A DNA stretch of 33,193 nucleotides, from assembly GCF_902460845.1 (NCBI RefSeq), contig NZ_CABPVS010000002.1, positions 255,176 through 288,368 on the forward strand, written 5' to 3'. The notes beneath the pieces were generated by a model. The model was not told the origin of the DNA, ran no database searches, and saw only the letters and a program-made list of their open reading frames with translations. A program made the position numbers and the translations under genes. Shown one piece after another: positions 1-8,771 of the stretch; the stretch's first letter is position 1; each line of letters begins with the position of its first letter. Origin of the DNA: Campylobacter concisus (GTDB lineage: Bacteria; Campylobacterota; Campylobacteria; Campylobacterales; Campylobacteraceae).

Positions 1-10
1 TGATACTTCC

Positions 11-65
11 ATAAAATCAAAGAGAATTTACCTTGTCTTGTTTCGTTTTTCTCTTTTGATTTTAT
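11..65. repeat. Imperfect inverted repeat at the left edge
   Basis: The 16 bases at 11-26 (ATAAAATCAAAGAGAA) are complementary to 49-65 with one extra T, leaving a 22-base spacer. It may be the terminator of a gene lying left of the window, but the long loop is unusual for that. No reading frame enters from the left edge. Confidence 0.5.
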
Positions 66-204
66 AAAATTTCCATAAGCCCCTGTTACTAAAATAAGCG
101 ATTTCCACGCTGTAGCCAAGATTTAGGGCTTGGCTTCGCTTACCATTTAGCTCAAATTTTAGAGCCGAAAATAAATCCGTTCAGTCTCATTTTATTTTGC
201 TTTT
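66..204. other. Intergenic stretch with a small hairpin
   Basis: I see no gene here. A 7-bp perfect hairpin, AGCCAAG (114-120) with CTTGGCT (129-135), is the only structure. The rest is AT-rich spacer leading to the promoter of the small membrane protein. Confidence 0.4.
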
Positions 205-210
205 TATAAA
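205..210 (+). promoter_or_regulatory. Possible -10 box for the 59-aa membrane protein
   Basis: TATAAA preceded by a T-rich stretch, 33 bases before the start codon at 243. It fits the Campylobacter pattern of a -10 box without a defined -35, but such motifs are common in this AT-rich DNA. Confidence 0.35.
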
Positions 211-242
211 ATCACTAAAACATTAGCAAAATGGGAGGCAAA

Positions 243-422
243 ATGCTTGATAGTATCATCCTTGCGGTCTTGGTATATTTTGCAACATTCTTATTTATGT
301 TTTTTCTGCTTGCCTTTTTTGCCTTTTGGTATATAAGCGTGCCGCTACTTGTCATCTTTTTCGTTATAAAATTTATAAGGCAAGCAAAAGAGTGCGAGAG
401 GATATGTGGCAAGCTTGAGTAA
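243..422 (+). CDS. Small hydrophobic membrane protein, 59 aa, unknown function
   Basis: I do not recognise the family. The start at 243 is chosen because GGGAGG (233-238) lies four bases upstream; the in-frame ATG at 231 would have the ribosome site inside the gene. From about residue 4 to 45 the protein is almost wholly hydrophobic and rich in Phe, enough for one long or two short membrane helices. A short charged tail with two Cys (KECERICGKLE) follows. It stands alone: a repeat-rich gap lies upstream, and downstream a hairpin at 431-455 separates it from the convergent metY. Length, ribosome site and hydrophobicity support a real gene; function is unknown. Confidence 0.6.
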   Translation: MLDSIILAVLVYFATFLFMFFLLAFFAFWYISVPLLVIFFVIKFIRQAKECERICGKLE

Positions 423-430
423 AATTTAAA

Positions 431-455
431 TTTCTAGCCCAAGATGAGCTAGAAA
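431..455. terminator. Hairpin between convergent small gene and metY
   Basis: TTTCTAGC (431-438) pairs perfectly with GCTAGAAA (448-455) over a 9-base loop. It lies between two convergent stop codons (422 and 470), so it could serve both strands. The T-tract is weak in both directions. Confidence 0.5.
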
Positions 456-469
456 AAAGTTAAAAAATT

Positions 470-1741
470 TTATTCTAAGGCTTGAGCCAGATCAGCGATC
501 AGATCCTCAGCATTTTCAAGACCTATGCTAACTCTTATCAGCTCTTTTGTGATGCCAGCTTTTATAAGCTCTTCGCTACTTAGCTGCTGGTGCGTAGTCG
601 ATGCTGGGTGTGTGATGAGCGACTTTGTATCGCCGATATTTACCACGATCTTAAAGAGTTTTACGCGCTCTAGCATCTTTTTTGCACGCTCGAAGCTATC
701 AGTCTCAAAGCAAAATAGCCCATTTGCCATGCCGTCTTTAAAGTATTTTTGCGCCTTTGCGTGATCTACGTTGTCGGCAAGCCCTGGGTATGCCACACTT
801 TTTATATGTTTGTGAGAGTTTAGAAATTTAGCCACTTTTAGGGCATTTTGTGAGTGCCTCTCAACTCTAACAGCAAGCGTTTCAAGCCCTTGTATGAGTT
901 GCCAAGAGTTAAACGGAGAGATCACAGCACCGATATCGCGCACGATAGCAAGCCTCATTCTTAGCGTATAGATGTCAAAACGATCCGTCATATCAGCATA
1001 GACGATGTCGTGATAGCTCGCGTCTGGCACGTTAAAGTGCTCATATCTCTTGTTGCCTTTTAGCTTCTCGTTTAGGTGATTTGCGCTTACAACGACACCT
1101 GCTAGGCTAAGGCCCTGACCGCTCATATATTTGCTAGCGCTATGCACACAAACATCGACGCCGTGGCGAAGTGGCTGAAAGATGATAGGTGTTGGCACAG
1201 TGTTATCAGTGATGCTGATGATGCCATATTTGTTTGAAATTTCTACGATTTTTTCGATATTTGGGATAGAAATTTGCGGATTTGAAAGCGTTTCAAAAAA
1301 TATAGCCCTAGTTTTTTCGTCTATCAAACTCTCCAGATCATCAGCAGTGTCGCTGTCAAAGACTCTAGCCTCTATGCCAAATCTTTTTAGCGTATGCGTA
1401 AAAAGTACTGTCGTGCCACCATAAATTTTCTTAGCGATGATGATATTATCGCCTGCTTGGGCTAAATTTATGATGCTGTAAAACAAAGCTGACTGACCGC
1501 TTGCAGTCGCTATCGCAGCGGCTCCGCCCTCAAGTGCAGCGACCCTTTTTTCAAAGATATCTGTCGTTGGGTTGCTAAGTCTTGTGTAGATGTAGCCGCC
1601 ATCTTTTAGATCAAACCTAGCAGCTGCTGTCTCGGCACTTCCAAAGTCATAAGCTGTGCTTTGAAAAATAGGCACAGCCATCGTGCCAAAGCCTTCGTTT
1701 GTGTCGTAGCCTACGTGGATCGCAGCGGTTTCTTGCCTCAT
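470..1741 (-). CDS. metY: O-acetylhomoserine sulfhydrylase (PLP-dependent Cys/Met metabolism enzyme)
   Basis: This 423-aa protein belongs to the Cys/Met metabolism PLP enzymes. These use O-acetylhomoserine and sulfide (or methanethiol) to make homocysteine (or methionine) in the cytosol. The family signature is clear: YTRLSNPTT near residue 52, SGQSA at 81-85, the PLP-contacting Asp179 in ITDN, and the Schiff-base Lys204 in SASKYMSGQG. Length and the RYEHFN/SPFNSWQLIQGLETL region favour the MetY/O-acetylhomoserine aminocarboxypropyltransferase branch over cystathionine gamma-synthase or beta-lyase, which are shorter. AAAAGGAGC sits four bases before the ATG. It is a single gene, divergent from the hypothetical at 1847. 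No other methionine genes are nearby, so sulfide versus methanethiol use cannot be told from context. Confidence 0.93.
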   Translation of the reverse strand: MRQETAAIHVGYDTNEGFGTMAVPIFQSTAYDFGSAETAAARFDLKDGGYIYTRLSNPTTDIFEKRVAALEGGAAAIATASGQSALFYSIINLAQAGDNIIIAKKIYGGTTVLFTHTLKRFGIEARVFDSDTADDLESLIDEKTRAIFFETLSNPQISIPNIEKIVEISNKYGIISITDNTVPTPIIFQPLRHGVDVCVHSASKYMSGQGLSLAGVVVSANHLNEKLKGNKRYEHFNVPDASYHDIVYADMTDRFDIYTLRMRLAIVRDIGAVISPFNSWQLIQGLETLAVRVERHSQNALKVAKFLNSHKHIKSVAYPGLADNVDHAKAQKYFKDGMANGLFCFETDSFERAKKMLERVKLFKIVVNIGDTKSLITHPASTTHQQLSSEELIKAGITKELIRVSIGLENAEDLIADLAQALE

Positions 1742-1772
1742 TTTTGCTCCTTTTAAGGTAATTTTGGCGTAA

Positions 1773-1778
1773 ATTATA
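1773..1778 (-). promoter_or_regulatory. -10 box of metY
   Basis: Read on the minus strand this is a perfect TATAAT, 31 bases before the metY start and followed by a strong AAAAGGAG ribosome site. It is back to back with the promoter at 1821-1826, so the two divergent genes share a roughly 100-bp control region. Confidence 0.65.
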
Positions 1779-1820
1779 CATTAGCAAAGCCAAAATTTAG
1801 GGGATAAAATCAAATTTTGA

Positions 1821-1826
1821 TATAAT
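1821..1826 (+). promoter_or_regulatory. Extended -10 promoter for the 1847 gene
   Basis: TGATATAAT gives a perfect TATAAT with the TGn extension. Predicted transcription starts only about 12 bases before the TTG start codon, leaving room for the AAGGA ribosome site at 1837-1841 and little else. Confidence 0.65.
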
Positions 1827-1846
1827 TTGCCAAAAAAAGGAAAAAT

Positions 1847-2179
1847 TTGAACCAAGTTACGGACAAATTTAAGCGTGTAAAATACCTTCGTGCGCTAGAA
1901 AAATTTGCAAAATCAGCGATAAATGGGCTAAAAAGAGATGACTTTGACGAGGCTGAATTTCGTCAAAGAGTGGAGAAAAATGCGAAAGTCATCGAAAAAG
2001 TCGAGGCTGTCTATCTTGATCAGCCATACTCAAAGGCGCTAGAAAATTTTATAAATTTGCTTATCAAAAACGCCCCAAAAGATGAGCTTTTAAAGGCGGC
2101 AAATCTGCTTGATAAGCTAAAAAATCAAAAGACATATAAAAAAGAAAAGTATAAAAATAAATTTAAGGATGAGGATTGA
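1847..2179 (+). CDS. Small Lys-rich conserved-type hypothetical protein, 110 aa
   Basis: I do not recognise this family. The start is TTG at 1847, supported by AAGGA five bases upstream. No ATG or GTG nearby fits. The product has no signal peptide or membrane segment, and is very rich in Lys, Glu and Ala with predicted helices throughout (for example LRALEKFAKSAINGLKRDD and a Lys-rich C-tail KTYKKEKYKNKFKDED), so it is probably a small cytosolic helical protein. Its stop overlaps the start of the following HAD phosphatase by the classic TTGA four-base overlap, so the two are co-translated and may work together. Confidence 0.75.
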   Translation: MNQVTDKFKRVKYLRALEKFAKSAINGLKRDDFDEAEFRQRVEKNAKVIEKVEAVYLDQPYSKALENFINLLIKNAPKDELLKAANLLDKLKNQKTYKKEKYKNKFKDED

Positions 2180-2799
2180 AAGTAGTTATTTTCGATATGG
2201 ATGGCACTGTAATCGATAGTGGCGAGGCGATATATAAAACGGTAAATGAAGTAAGAGATGAGCTAAATTTAGCGCCACTTGAAAAAGAGTTTATCATAAA
2301 AGCGATCAACGAACCAGGTAGAAATTTGCCCCTTGAGTTTTACGGCATTGATACGCCAAGTAGGAGCTTAAAAGAGGGTTTTGAAGAGAAATTTAAGAAA
2401 TTTTACGATGAATGCGCGACTACCTATGATGGCGTAAAAGAGCTTTTGCAAAAGTGCAGAGATGCTCACTACAAAGTCGTTTTGGCAAGCAATGCACCAC
2501 ACGATACGCTAGAGAAAATTTTAAAGAAAAATGAAATTTATGAGCTATTTGACGAGGTTATCGGCGCTAGTAAAGAGATACCGCAAAAGCCAGATCCTGC
2601 GATGCTTCACCTAGCTGTTAGTAAAACTGGAGCCAGCAAAGCGATCTTTGTTGGAGATAGCCTAAAAGACGAGCTAGCTGCCAAAAATGCAAATATGCCT
2701 TTCTTGCAAGTTAGCTGGGGATTTGGCGAGGAGAGCAAAACAGCGACCTATAATGCTAAAAATGTCAGCGAGGCGTGGGAGATAATATTAAATTTTTAA
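2176..2799 (+). CDS. HAD-superfamily hydrolase (phosphoglycolate phosphatase-like)
   Basis: A 207-aa HAD subfamily IA phosphatase. The four HAD motifs are present: FDMDGT with nucleophile Asp7 and acid/base Asp9; SNAPHDT (motif II Ser/Thr) in the middle; EIPQKPDP supplying the motif III Lys; and FVGDSLKDE (motif IV acidic pair). The roughly 60-residue helical cap between motifs I and II is typical of phosphoglycolate, beta-phosphoglucomutase and nucleotide phosphatases. The substrate cannot be named from sequence. It starts at TTG inside the stop of the previous gene, with AAGGATGAGGA just upstream as ribosome site. The next gene has its own promoter at 2816, so this is the end of a two-gene operon. 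Confidence 0.88.
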   Translation: MKVVIFDMDGTVIDSGEAIYKTVNEVRDELNLAPLEKEFIIKAINEPGRNLPLEFYGIDTPSRSLKEGFEEKFKKFYDECATTYDGVKELLQKCRDAHYKVVLASNAPHDTLEKILKKNEIYELFDEVIGASKEIPQKPDPAMLHLAVSKTGASKAIFVGDSLKDELAAKNANMPFLQVSWGFGEESKTATYNAKNVSEAWEIILNF

Positions 2800-2815
2800 C
2801 TTAGTTTTAATTGGC

Positions 2816-2821
2816 TATAAT
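2816..2821 (+). promoter_or_regulatory. Promoter of the ispB-hemA-proS-hemC operon
   Basis: GGCTATAAT, a perfect -10 box in the same context as other promoters in this window, lies 27 bases before the ATG of the DUF2018 gene. No further strong promoter was seen before hemC, so it probably drives the whole 6-kb operon. Confidence 0.65.
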
Positions 2822-2847
2822 CTTAAGAAATTTTCAAAGAAACAGCG

Positions 2848-3102
2848 ATGATAGATATATTTGAGGGCAGTGCGAGGGATAAATTTTATGACATTTTGTT
2901 TAACGCAAATGCCGTTTTGGTTAAAAATGAGATAGATAAAATTTTTGAAAAATTTGTGGCTATGAGCGAGCTTTGTGAAAAGCATGGCGTTAGTGAAGAT
3001 GAGATCAGAAATTTTATAGCCTCAGAGCAAGATAAAATTTATAACGGAGTAAATGACCTGTATATCGAGCTTAGCGGAGAAATTTTAAGCCAAAATGAGT
3101 AA
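2848..3102 (+). CDS. DUF2018-family small helical protein (HP0242-like)
   Basis: This 84-aa acidic, all-helical protein matches what I know of the DUF2018 family, an Epsilonproteobacteria-specific group whose H. pylori member HP0242 forms a knotted, intertwined helical dimer of unknown function. The N-terminal pattern (IFEGSARDKFYDILFNANAV) and the 80-90 residue length fit. The position just before a secreted protein, polyprenyl synthase, hemA and proS is the order known in Helicobacter and Campylobacter, and supports the call more than sequence alone. The ribosome site is weak (AAAGAAA). The stop overlaps the next start by eight bases. Confidence 0.75.
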   Translation: MIDIFEGSARDKFYDILFNANAVLVKNEIDKIFEKFVAMSELCEKHGVSEDEIRNFIASEQDKIYNGVNDLYIELSGEILSQNE

Positions 3103-3526
3103 GATTTTTGCGCTCATTGCTTTGCTTACTGCTCTTATCTTTGCAAAAGAGCCAAATTTTGACCCAAGTTCGGTGCATACATTTGAGCTTAAAAAAGATG
3201 AGTGGGCTAGGGTCTTTATAACTGAAAAGCGAACCCAAAGGGTTGAAATGTTTGACTTTCGTTGGACGCTATTTGATAGTACAAATATCACTGTGCAAAG
3301 CTTTTTTAGGCGCTATCCAAGGCAGATGGTCTTTTCGCTAAGACAAGGACAAAACACCTATATGCAGCGAGTTTTGCCTGATTTTACGATGCCGCCAAAT
3401 GAGAGCGTAAGCCTTTATATATCATTTATTGATTTTAAGGATAAAAAGGCGTATTTTAGGGTGGCTCTGCTAGATGAGAGCAAGCGTGTGGATGTGGGTT
3501 TTAGAGATCCAGATGAGGCTAAATAG
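3095..3526 (+). CDS. Putative exported protein, 143 aa
   Basis: The N-terminus has a short charged start, a hydrophobic core (IFALIALLTALIF) and AKE, so a Sec signal peptide cleaved near residue 18 is likely and the product should be periplasmic. The mature part is rich in beta-type sequence and aromatic residues. I do not recognise a catalytic motif. It corresponds by position to the exported protein found before the polyprenyl synthase gene in C. jejuni (Cj0540 region). It begins inside the end of the DUF2018 gene and ends ten bases before the ispB-like start, so it is translated as part of the operon. Function unknown. Confidence 0.8.
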   Translation: MSKIFALIALLTALIFAKEPNFDPSSVHTFELKKDEWARVFITEKRTQRVEMFDFRWTLFDSTNITVQSFFRRYPRQMVFSLRQGQNTYMQRVLPDFTMPPNESVSLYISFIDFKDKKAYFRVALLDESKRVDVGFRDPDEAK

Positions 3527-3536
3527 AAGGATAAAA

Positions 3537-4430
3537 ATGGATAAAATCGATGAAATAATGGGTAAATTTATAAGCGAGCTTGGCTACAAAGAGGCGTTTG
3601 AGATGTTTTCAAAGATAAGCTCAGGCAAGAAGCTGCGCTCAAAACTTCTTTTAAAAATCGCAGGCGAGAGCGAAATTTTGCTTAAGCTTTGCGCTATCAT
3701 CGAGCTCATCCACCTCGCAAGCTTGCTACACGACGACGTCATAGATGAGGCAAATATAAGACGCGGCAAGCCAAGTATAAACGCGCTTTTTGGCAGTAAA
3801 AACTCAGTCATGCTAGGTGACATTCTCTACTCAAAGGCTTATTTTGAGCTTACAAAATTTGATCCAAGTATCGCAGCTACCATATCAGACGCAGTAAGCA
3901 AGCTAAGTATCGGCGAGATGATGGATGTAAAAATGGCTGAAAATTTTAATGAAAACGAGCAAGAATACTTAAAAATGATCTACTATAAAACAGCTGTTTT
4001 GATAGAAGCCACGGCTATTTGCGGGGCAAAGCTAGCTGGCAAAGATAGTGAGAAATTTGGAATTTATGGCAAAAATTTAGGCCTTGCGTTTCAGATTGTT
4101 GATGATATATTAGACATAACTCAAGATGAAAAAACGCTTGGCAAACCAGCACTTAATGACTTTGTAGAGGGTAAAACAACGCTTCCATACATATATCTTT
4201 ATAAGAGTTTGGACGAGGCCGGTAAGGCAAAGCTTAGATCGCTTTGGATGAAGAAGCTTGATGAGGGCGAAATTTTGTGGTTAAAAGAAAATTTTGTCAA
4301 AACTAGCTCAGTTAGTAAAGCCATAAACGAGGCTAAAAGGCTTGGAAATGAAGCGATAGAATCGATAAAAGAGTATAAAAACGCCGAGCTTGAAGGGATC
4401 ATAAAAAGCATGATAGATAGGGAATTTTAA
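3537..4430 (+). CDS. ispB: Long-chain polyprenyl diphosphate synthase (octaprenyl type)
   Basis: A 297-aa trans-prenyltransferase that condenses isopentenyl diphosphate onto an allylic primer to make the side chain of the respiratory quinone. Both aspartate-rich motifs are present: DDVID at 66-70 (first motif) and DDILD at 189-193 (second). GGKK is represented by SGKKLR at 29-34. The fifth residue before the first motif is Ala65-region small (HLASLLHDD), not aromatic, which in this family permits long chains. An upstream in-frame ATG at 3474 is rejected because it lies inside the previous gene; AAGGA at 3528-3532 fits ATG 3537. Its stop overlaps hemA by one base. The product length cannot be read from sequence, and menaquinone-6 is usual in Campylobacter, so the 'octaprenyl' label is only by homology. 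Confidence 0.9.
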   Translation: MDKIDEIMGKFISELGYKEAFEMFSKISSGKKLRSKLLLKIAGESEILLKLCAIIELIHLASLLHDDVIDEANIRRGKPSINALFGSKNSVMLGDILYSKAYFELTKFDPSIAATISDAVSKLSIGEMMDVKMAENFNENEQEYLKMIYYKTAVLIEATAICGAKLAGKDSEKFGIYGKNLGLAFQIVDDILDITQDEKTLGKPALNDFVEGKTTLPYIYLYKSLDEAGKAKLRSLWMKKLDEGEILWLKENFVKTSSVSKAINEAKRLGNEAIESIKEYKNAELEGIIKSMIDREF

Positions 4431-5713
4431 TGCACTATTTAGATATAAGTTTTACATATAAAAATACTGATATTTCAGTTAGAGAAAAGCTTGCGTTTGA
4501 TAGTGATGAAAAAAAAGAGCAAATTTTAAAACTGCTAAGGTCAAACAAAAATATAGAAGAGTGTATGGTACTAAACACCTGCAACCGCGTTGAAATAATA
4601 GCAAGTGTAAGTGATCTAAAAAGTGCAACTACTCATGCTATTAGATGCATGTCGATATTTTCAGGTGTTTTTGAAGATGAGCTTTATGAGAGGGCTGATA
4701 TTTATGAAGATAGCGGAGCCGTGCACCACCTCTTTGCCGTGGCAAGCTCGCTTGATAGCCTAGTCGTCGGCGAAACGCAGATCGTTGGCCAGCTAAAAAA
4801 TGCCTTTAAATTTGCTTACGATAGCTCAGCTTGTGGCGAACAAATCAGTAAAATCATCCATTATGCATGTAAATGCGCTGCTAAAGTTAGAAACGAAACT
4901 CAAATTTCTAAAAACCCGATCTCAGTTTCAAGTGTCGCCGTGGCAAAAGCAAAAGAAATTTTTGGTACGCTTGAAGGAAAAACTGCTATAGTCGTAGGAG
5001 CTGGCGAGATGGGCGAGCTAGCAGCAAAACACCTAATCTCAAGTGGTGCAGAGGTAATCATTATAAATAGAAGCTCCGAGCGTGTTGAGCAGCTAGTTGA
5101 TAGCCTTGGGGACAACGCTAGCTGGGATAGCATTTTAAAATTAAAAGAGTATGTAAATAATTATGATCTAATATTTTCAAGCACCGCAGCCCCGCACGCT
5201 ATCATCACAAACGCCATAATCGAACCAAGAGAATTTCATAGATACTTTTTTGATATTGCCGTGCCAAGGGATATTGATCTTATAAATACAGAATTTATTA
5301 GTGTCTATACGGTAGATAGTTTAGAGGAGATAGTAAGGAAAAATTTAGCCCTAAGAGAGGAGCAAGCACAAAAGGCTTATTCGATCGTAGGTCAAGGCAC
5401 AAGTGAATTTTTAAAAATTTTAAAAGAAGATATGAGTGTGCCACTCATAAAATCGATCCGCAAGCAGGCTGAAATTTGTGCTAAAAATGAGCTAGAAAAA
5501 GCGATAAAAAAAGGATATTTAAAACATAGTGATTATGAGGAGGCACAAAAACTCATTCATCAAGTTTTTAAAGCATTTTTGCACCAGCCAACGATGAAGC
5601 TAAAAAGTCTTGCGGATGAGGAGAGATCTAGTGAGCTTTCAAATGGAGTTAGATTTTTATTTGATATAAAAGATGAACAAAATTTTCAAGTGGGAGATAT
5701 AGATGAGATTTAG
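4430..5713 (+). CDS. hemA: Glutamyl-tRNA reductase
   Basis: First enzyme of the C5 pathway to haem. It reduces glutamyl-tRNA(Glu) to glutamate-1-semialdehyde with NADPH. The 427-aa length is normal. The catalytic Cys51 lies in NTCNRVE, the substrate-binding block GETQIVGQ at 114-121 is intact, and the NADPH site GAGEMGE begins at residue 190. The C-terminal helical dimerisation domain (from about residue 325) is complete. The start overlaps the previous stop as TAATG, and the end overlaps proS by 11 bases. With hemC downstream, this gives two haem genes in one operon with the quinone side-chain synthase, which suits a respiring microaerophile. Confidence 0.96.
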   Translation: MHYLDISFTYKNTDISVREKLAFDSDEKKEQILKLLRSNKNIEECMVLNTCNRVEIIASVSDLKSATTHAIRCMSIFSGVFEDELYERADIYEDSGAVHHLFAVASSLDSLVVGETQIVGQLKNAFKFAYDSSACGEQISKIIHYACKCAAKVRNETQISKNPISVSSVAVAKAKEIFGTLEGKTAIVVGAGEMGELAAKHLISSGAEVIIINRSSERVEQLVDSLGDNASWDSILKLKEYVNNYDLIFSSTAAPHAIITNAIIEPREFHRYFFDIAVPRDIDLINTEFISVYTVDSLEEIVRKNLALREEQAQKAYSIVGQGTSEFLKILKEDMSVPLIKSIRKQAEICAKNELEKAIKKGYLKHSDYEEAQKLIHQVFKAFLHQPTMKLKSLADEERSSELSNGVRFLFDIKDEQNFQVGDIDEI

Positions 5714-7403
5714 TAAATTTTATGCACCAACGACCAAAGAAGCACCAAAAGACGCCTCTTTACCAAGTCATAAATTTTTAATAAGAGGTGGATTTGTCGA
5801 GCAGATAGGCTCAGGGCTTTACAACTATCTGCCACTTGGAAAGATCATGCATGAGAAAATTTCTCGTATCGCACGAGAGGAGATGGACGAGGCTGGCGCG
5901 CTAGAGGTGAGTTTTAGCGTGGTTACTTCAAGTGAGCTTTGGAAACAAAGTGGCCGCTACAACGTCTTTGGTAAGGAACTTTTGCGCTTTAAAGACAGAA
6001 AAGAAAATGACTTTGTGCTAAGCCCAACAAACGAAGAGGCAGCCGTTGCTTTGGTGCGTGGCAAGGTGACTAGCTACAAGCAGCTACCACTAAATTTATA
6101 CCAGATAAACACTAAATTTCGTGATGAGGCAAGACCACGCTTTGGCTTGCTAAGAGGGCGAGAATTTACGATGAAAGATGGTTATAGCTTTCACTCAAGC
6201 AAAGAGGATCTTAAGCGTGAGTTTGACCTTATGGAGGCAACTTACAGTAAGATTTTTACCCGCTTGGGGCTAAATTTTAGAGCTGTTGAGGCTGATAGCG
6301 GAGCCATAGGAGGAAGTGGCAGTAAAGAATTTATGGTGCTTGCAAGTAACGGAGAGGACGACATACTTTGCTGTGAGGCTTGCAGATACGCTGCAAACGT
6401 TGAGGCTGCAAGGCGCAAACCAAGAGTTAGCGAGGCTGAAGCGCCAGAGGCGGACGCGGCTAAATTTCTAACGCCAAATGCAAAAACTATAAAAGATGTG
6501 GCGGAGTTTTTCAAAGTTAGCGAGTTTTACTGCATAAAAGCTGTTATGAAAAAGGCGATCTATGAGGACAAAGAGGAGGTCGTGGTCTTTTTTGTAAGGG
6601 GCGATGACGAGCTTCAAGAGACAAAGGCACAAAATGCTTGCAAGGCGCTTGAGCTAGTAGATGCTAGTGAGGCTGACGTGGCTAAAGCTGGATTATCTGC
6701 TGGATTTTGCGGACCAGTTGGGCTAAAAGATGTGAAATTTTTTATAGATAACGAGCTAAGGGGCGCAAATAACATGATATGCGGCGCTAACGAGAAGGAC
6801 TATCACTTTGTTGGCGTTAGTGTTAGCGGATTTAACGAAGAGAGATTTAAAGACCTTGTAAAGGTAAAAGAGGGCGATAAATGCCCAGTTTGCGGCGGAA
6901 ATTTAAAACTTAGCAAAGGCATAGAAGTCGGTCATATCTTTCAGCTAGGCGATAAATATTCAGCTGCGATGAACGCGACATATCTTGATGAAAACGGCAA
7001 GGCAAAGCCATTTTTGATGGGCTGCTACGGCATTGGCATAAGCAGGCTTATCGCTGTGATGATAGAGGCTAGCCACGACGAGAAGGGCTGCATCTGGAAA
7101 AAAGAGTGCGCGCCGTTTGATGTGGAGATCATCATCTCAAATTTAAAAGATGAAGCGGGCGTGAAATTTGCATTTGAGCTTTATGAAAGCCTTAAAAAAG
7201 CTGGTGTTAGCGTCATAATCGACGATAGAAATGAGAGATTTGGCGTTAAGATGAATGACTTTGAACTTATCGGCTTCCCTTATGCGCTGCTTGTTGGTAA
7301 AGAATTTGCAAATGGCAAGGTCGAGTTTATCACAAGAGATGGGCTAAGCAAAGAGACCATAGGCGCAAACGACGCCTTTAGAAAGATAAAAGAAAGCTTA
7401 TGA
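5703..7403 (+). CDS. proS: Prolyl-tRNA synthetase (bacterial type with editing insert)
   Basis: Class II aminoacyl-tRNA synthetase charging tRNA-Pro. At 566 aa it is the bacterial form. Visible blocks are TNEE at 109-112, motif 2 from FRDE (139-142) through [12 protein letters not shown], and motif 3 [10 protein letters not shown] near residue 445. Between motifs 2 and 3, about residues 225-385, lies the YbaK-like insert that hydrolyses alanyl-tRNA-Pro (includes SEFYCIKAV and GFCGPVGL). The C-terminal anticodon-binding domain follows ([20 protein letters not shown]). GGGAGA just before the ATG is the ribosome site. It overlaps hemA upstream and the FxsA-like gene downstream (ATGA), so translation is coupled. 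Confidence 0.97.
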   Translation: MRFSKFYAPTTKEAPKDASLPSHKFLIRGGFVEQIGSGLYNYLPLGKIMHEKISRIAREEMDEAGALEVSFSVVTSSELWKQSGRYNVFGKELLRFKDRKENDFVLSPTNEEAAVALVRGKVTSYKQLPLNLYQINTKFRDEARPRFGLLRGREFTMKDGYSFHSSKEDLKREFDLMEATYSKIFTRLGLNFRAVEADSGAIGGSGSKEFMVLASNGEDDILCCEACRYAANVEAARRKPRVSEAEAPEADAAKFLTPNAKTIKDVAEFFKVSEFYCIKAVMKKAIYEDKEEVVVFFVRGDDELQETKAQNACKALELVDASEADVAKAGLSAGFCGPVGLKDVKFFIDNELRGANNMICGANEKDYHFVGVSVSGFNEERFKDLVKVKEGDKCPVCGGNLKLSKGIEVGHIFQLGDKYSAAMNATYLDENGKAKPFLMGCYGIGISRLIAVMIEASHDEKGCIWKKECAPFDVEIIISNLKDEAGVKFAFELYESLKKAGVSVIIDDRNERFGVKMNDFELIGFPYALLVGKEFANGKVEFITRDGLSKETIGANDAFRKIKESL

Positions 7404-7831
7404 GATTTTTCGCATTTTTGTTTTTTTTGATAGAAGCGGTCTTTATCTATCTTTTTGTGGATAAATTTGGCTTTTTGAACTATTTTCTTGAGGTGCTGGT
7501 CTCTGGATTTGTGGGCATCGCGCTTCTTTTTAATGCTGGATTTTCTAGCTTAAATTCGCCTCAAGCGGCATTTAAAAGCTTTCTTGGCGGAAATTTATTT
7601 AGCCAGTTAGGACTTAGCTTTGGCGGAGCGTTGCTCTTTTTGCCAGGGATTTTGACAGATATTTTTGGCATAGCCGTGGTCGTTTTTTCTTTAGTGTTTA
7701 AGAAAAATGCAGCGAAAAATGAGAGCTATCAGGAGTTTAAATTTCAAAACTTTAGCGAGCAGGGCAGTAAAAAAGATGAGGGCGAGATCATCGACGTTGA
7801 GGTCATCGAAGAGCCAAAAAGAGTAAATTAG
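7400..7831 (+). CDS. FxsA-family membrane protein
   Basis: A 143-aa inner-membrane protein with hydrophobic segments at roughly residues 3-25, 28-50 and 68-100, and an acidic cytosolic tail ending in [10 protein letters not shown]. The spacing of short helices and the [11 protein letters not shown] stretch match the FxsA/YxxH family, small membrane proteins first linked to exclusion of phage T7 by F plasmid in E. coli; the cellular role is not established. C. jejuni has a membrane-protein gene at the same place between proS and hemC. Its ATG overlaps the proS stop by four bases and hemC follows within ten, so it is a fixed part of this operon. Confidence 0.8.
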   Translation: MRFFAFLFFLIEAVFIYLFVDKFGFLNYFLEVLVSGFVGIALLFNAGFSSLNSPQAAFKSFLGGNLFSQLGLSFGGALLFLPGILTDIFGIAVVVFSLVFKKNAAKNESYQEFKFQNFSEQGSKKDEGEIIDVEVIEEPKRVN

Positions 7832-7839
7832 GAGAGATG

Positions 7840-8769
7840 ATGAAAGAGATAAAAATAGCAACTAGAAAGAGTATCTTAGCGCTTTGGCAAAGCGAACATA
7901 TCAAGGCTAGGATCGAGGCGCAGCACAAGGGCATGAAGGTCGTGCTTGAGGGCATGAAGACAAAGGGCGACGTGATACTTGACACGCCACTTGCAAAGAT
8001 CGGCGGCAAAGGGCTTTTTACAAAAGAGCTTGAAGATAGCATGCTAAAAGGCGAGACTGATATCGCCGTGCATAGCCTAAAAGACGTTCCTGTAGTCTTT
8101 CCAGAAGGGCTTAAACTAGCGGCCATTTGCTCACGCGAGGATACAAGAGATGCGATGATAAGTGAGAAATTTGCTAAATTTAGCGACCTACCGCACGGCG
8201 CAAAAGTTGGCACAACGAGCCTGCGCCGTAAGATGCAGCTACTTATCATGAGGCCTGATCTTGAGATCATCTCGCTTCGTGGAAACGTGCAGACCCGCCT
8301 ACGCAAGCTAAAAGAGGGCGAATTTGACGCGATCATTTTGGCGATGGCTGGCATAAACCGCCTAAATATCAAGGCTGAAGTGGCACACATCTACACATTT
8401 GGCTTTGACGAGATGATACCTGCGATGGGTCAGGGCGCTCTTGGCGTCGAGGCTAGAGACAAGAAGCAAATTTTAGAGCAGATTGACTTTCTAAATGACG
8501 AAAATGCGGTCATCGAAACGACCATAGAGCGTGATTTTGTAAGCGTTTTAGAGGGCGGCTGCCAAGTGCCAATAGGCATAAGCGCAAGACTAAAAGGTGA
8601 TGAAATTTCTATCGATGCGATCGTTGGCCTGCCTGATGGAAGCGAGTTTATAAAAGATAGCTTAAAGACTAGCAAAGATAAATTTCAAAGTGTCGGCAAG
8701 GAGCTAGCGTATAAATTTATAGAAAAAGGGGCGAGAGAGCTTTTAAGACGCGCTGAAGAGATGGCGTAA
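7840..8769 (+). CDS. hemC: Porphobilinogen deaminase (hydroxymethylbilane synthase)
   Basis: Polymerises four porphobilinogens to hydroxymethylbilane in the haem pathway. The 309-aa protein has the catalytic Asp in SLKDVP (residue 82), the Arg-rich substrate site (TTSLRRKMQL, SLRGNVQTRL) and the cofactor Cys241 in EGGCQVPIG that carries the dipyrromethane. Two ATGs are adjacent at 7837 and 7840; the AGGAGA ribosome site (7830-7835) leaves only one base before the first and four before the second, so 7840 is preferred. The downstream gene starts two bases after its stop. Confidence 0.96.
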   Translation: MKEIKIATRKSILALWQSEHIKARIEAQHKGMKVVLEGMKTKGDVILDTPLAKIGGKGLFTKELEDSMLKGETDIAVHSLKDVPVVFPEGLKLAAICSREDTRDAMISEKFAKFSDLPHGAKVGTTSLRRKMQLLIMRPDLEIISLRGNVQTRLRKLKEGEFDAIILAMAGINRLNIKAEVAHIYTFGFDEMIPAMGQGALGVEARDKKQILEQIDFLNDENAVIETTIERDFVSVLEGGCQVPIGISARLKGDEISIDAIVGLPDGSEFIKDSLKTSKDKFQSVGKELAYKFIEKGARELLRRAEEMA

Positions 8770-8771
8770 GC

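Noticed and set aside
3474-3536. Longer start for the prenyl synthase at ATG 3474
   Set aside because: It lies inside the preceding gene and lacks a ribosome site; AAGGA precedes ATG 3537.
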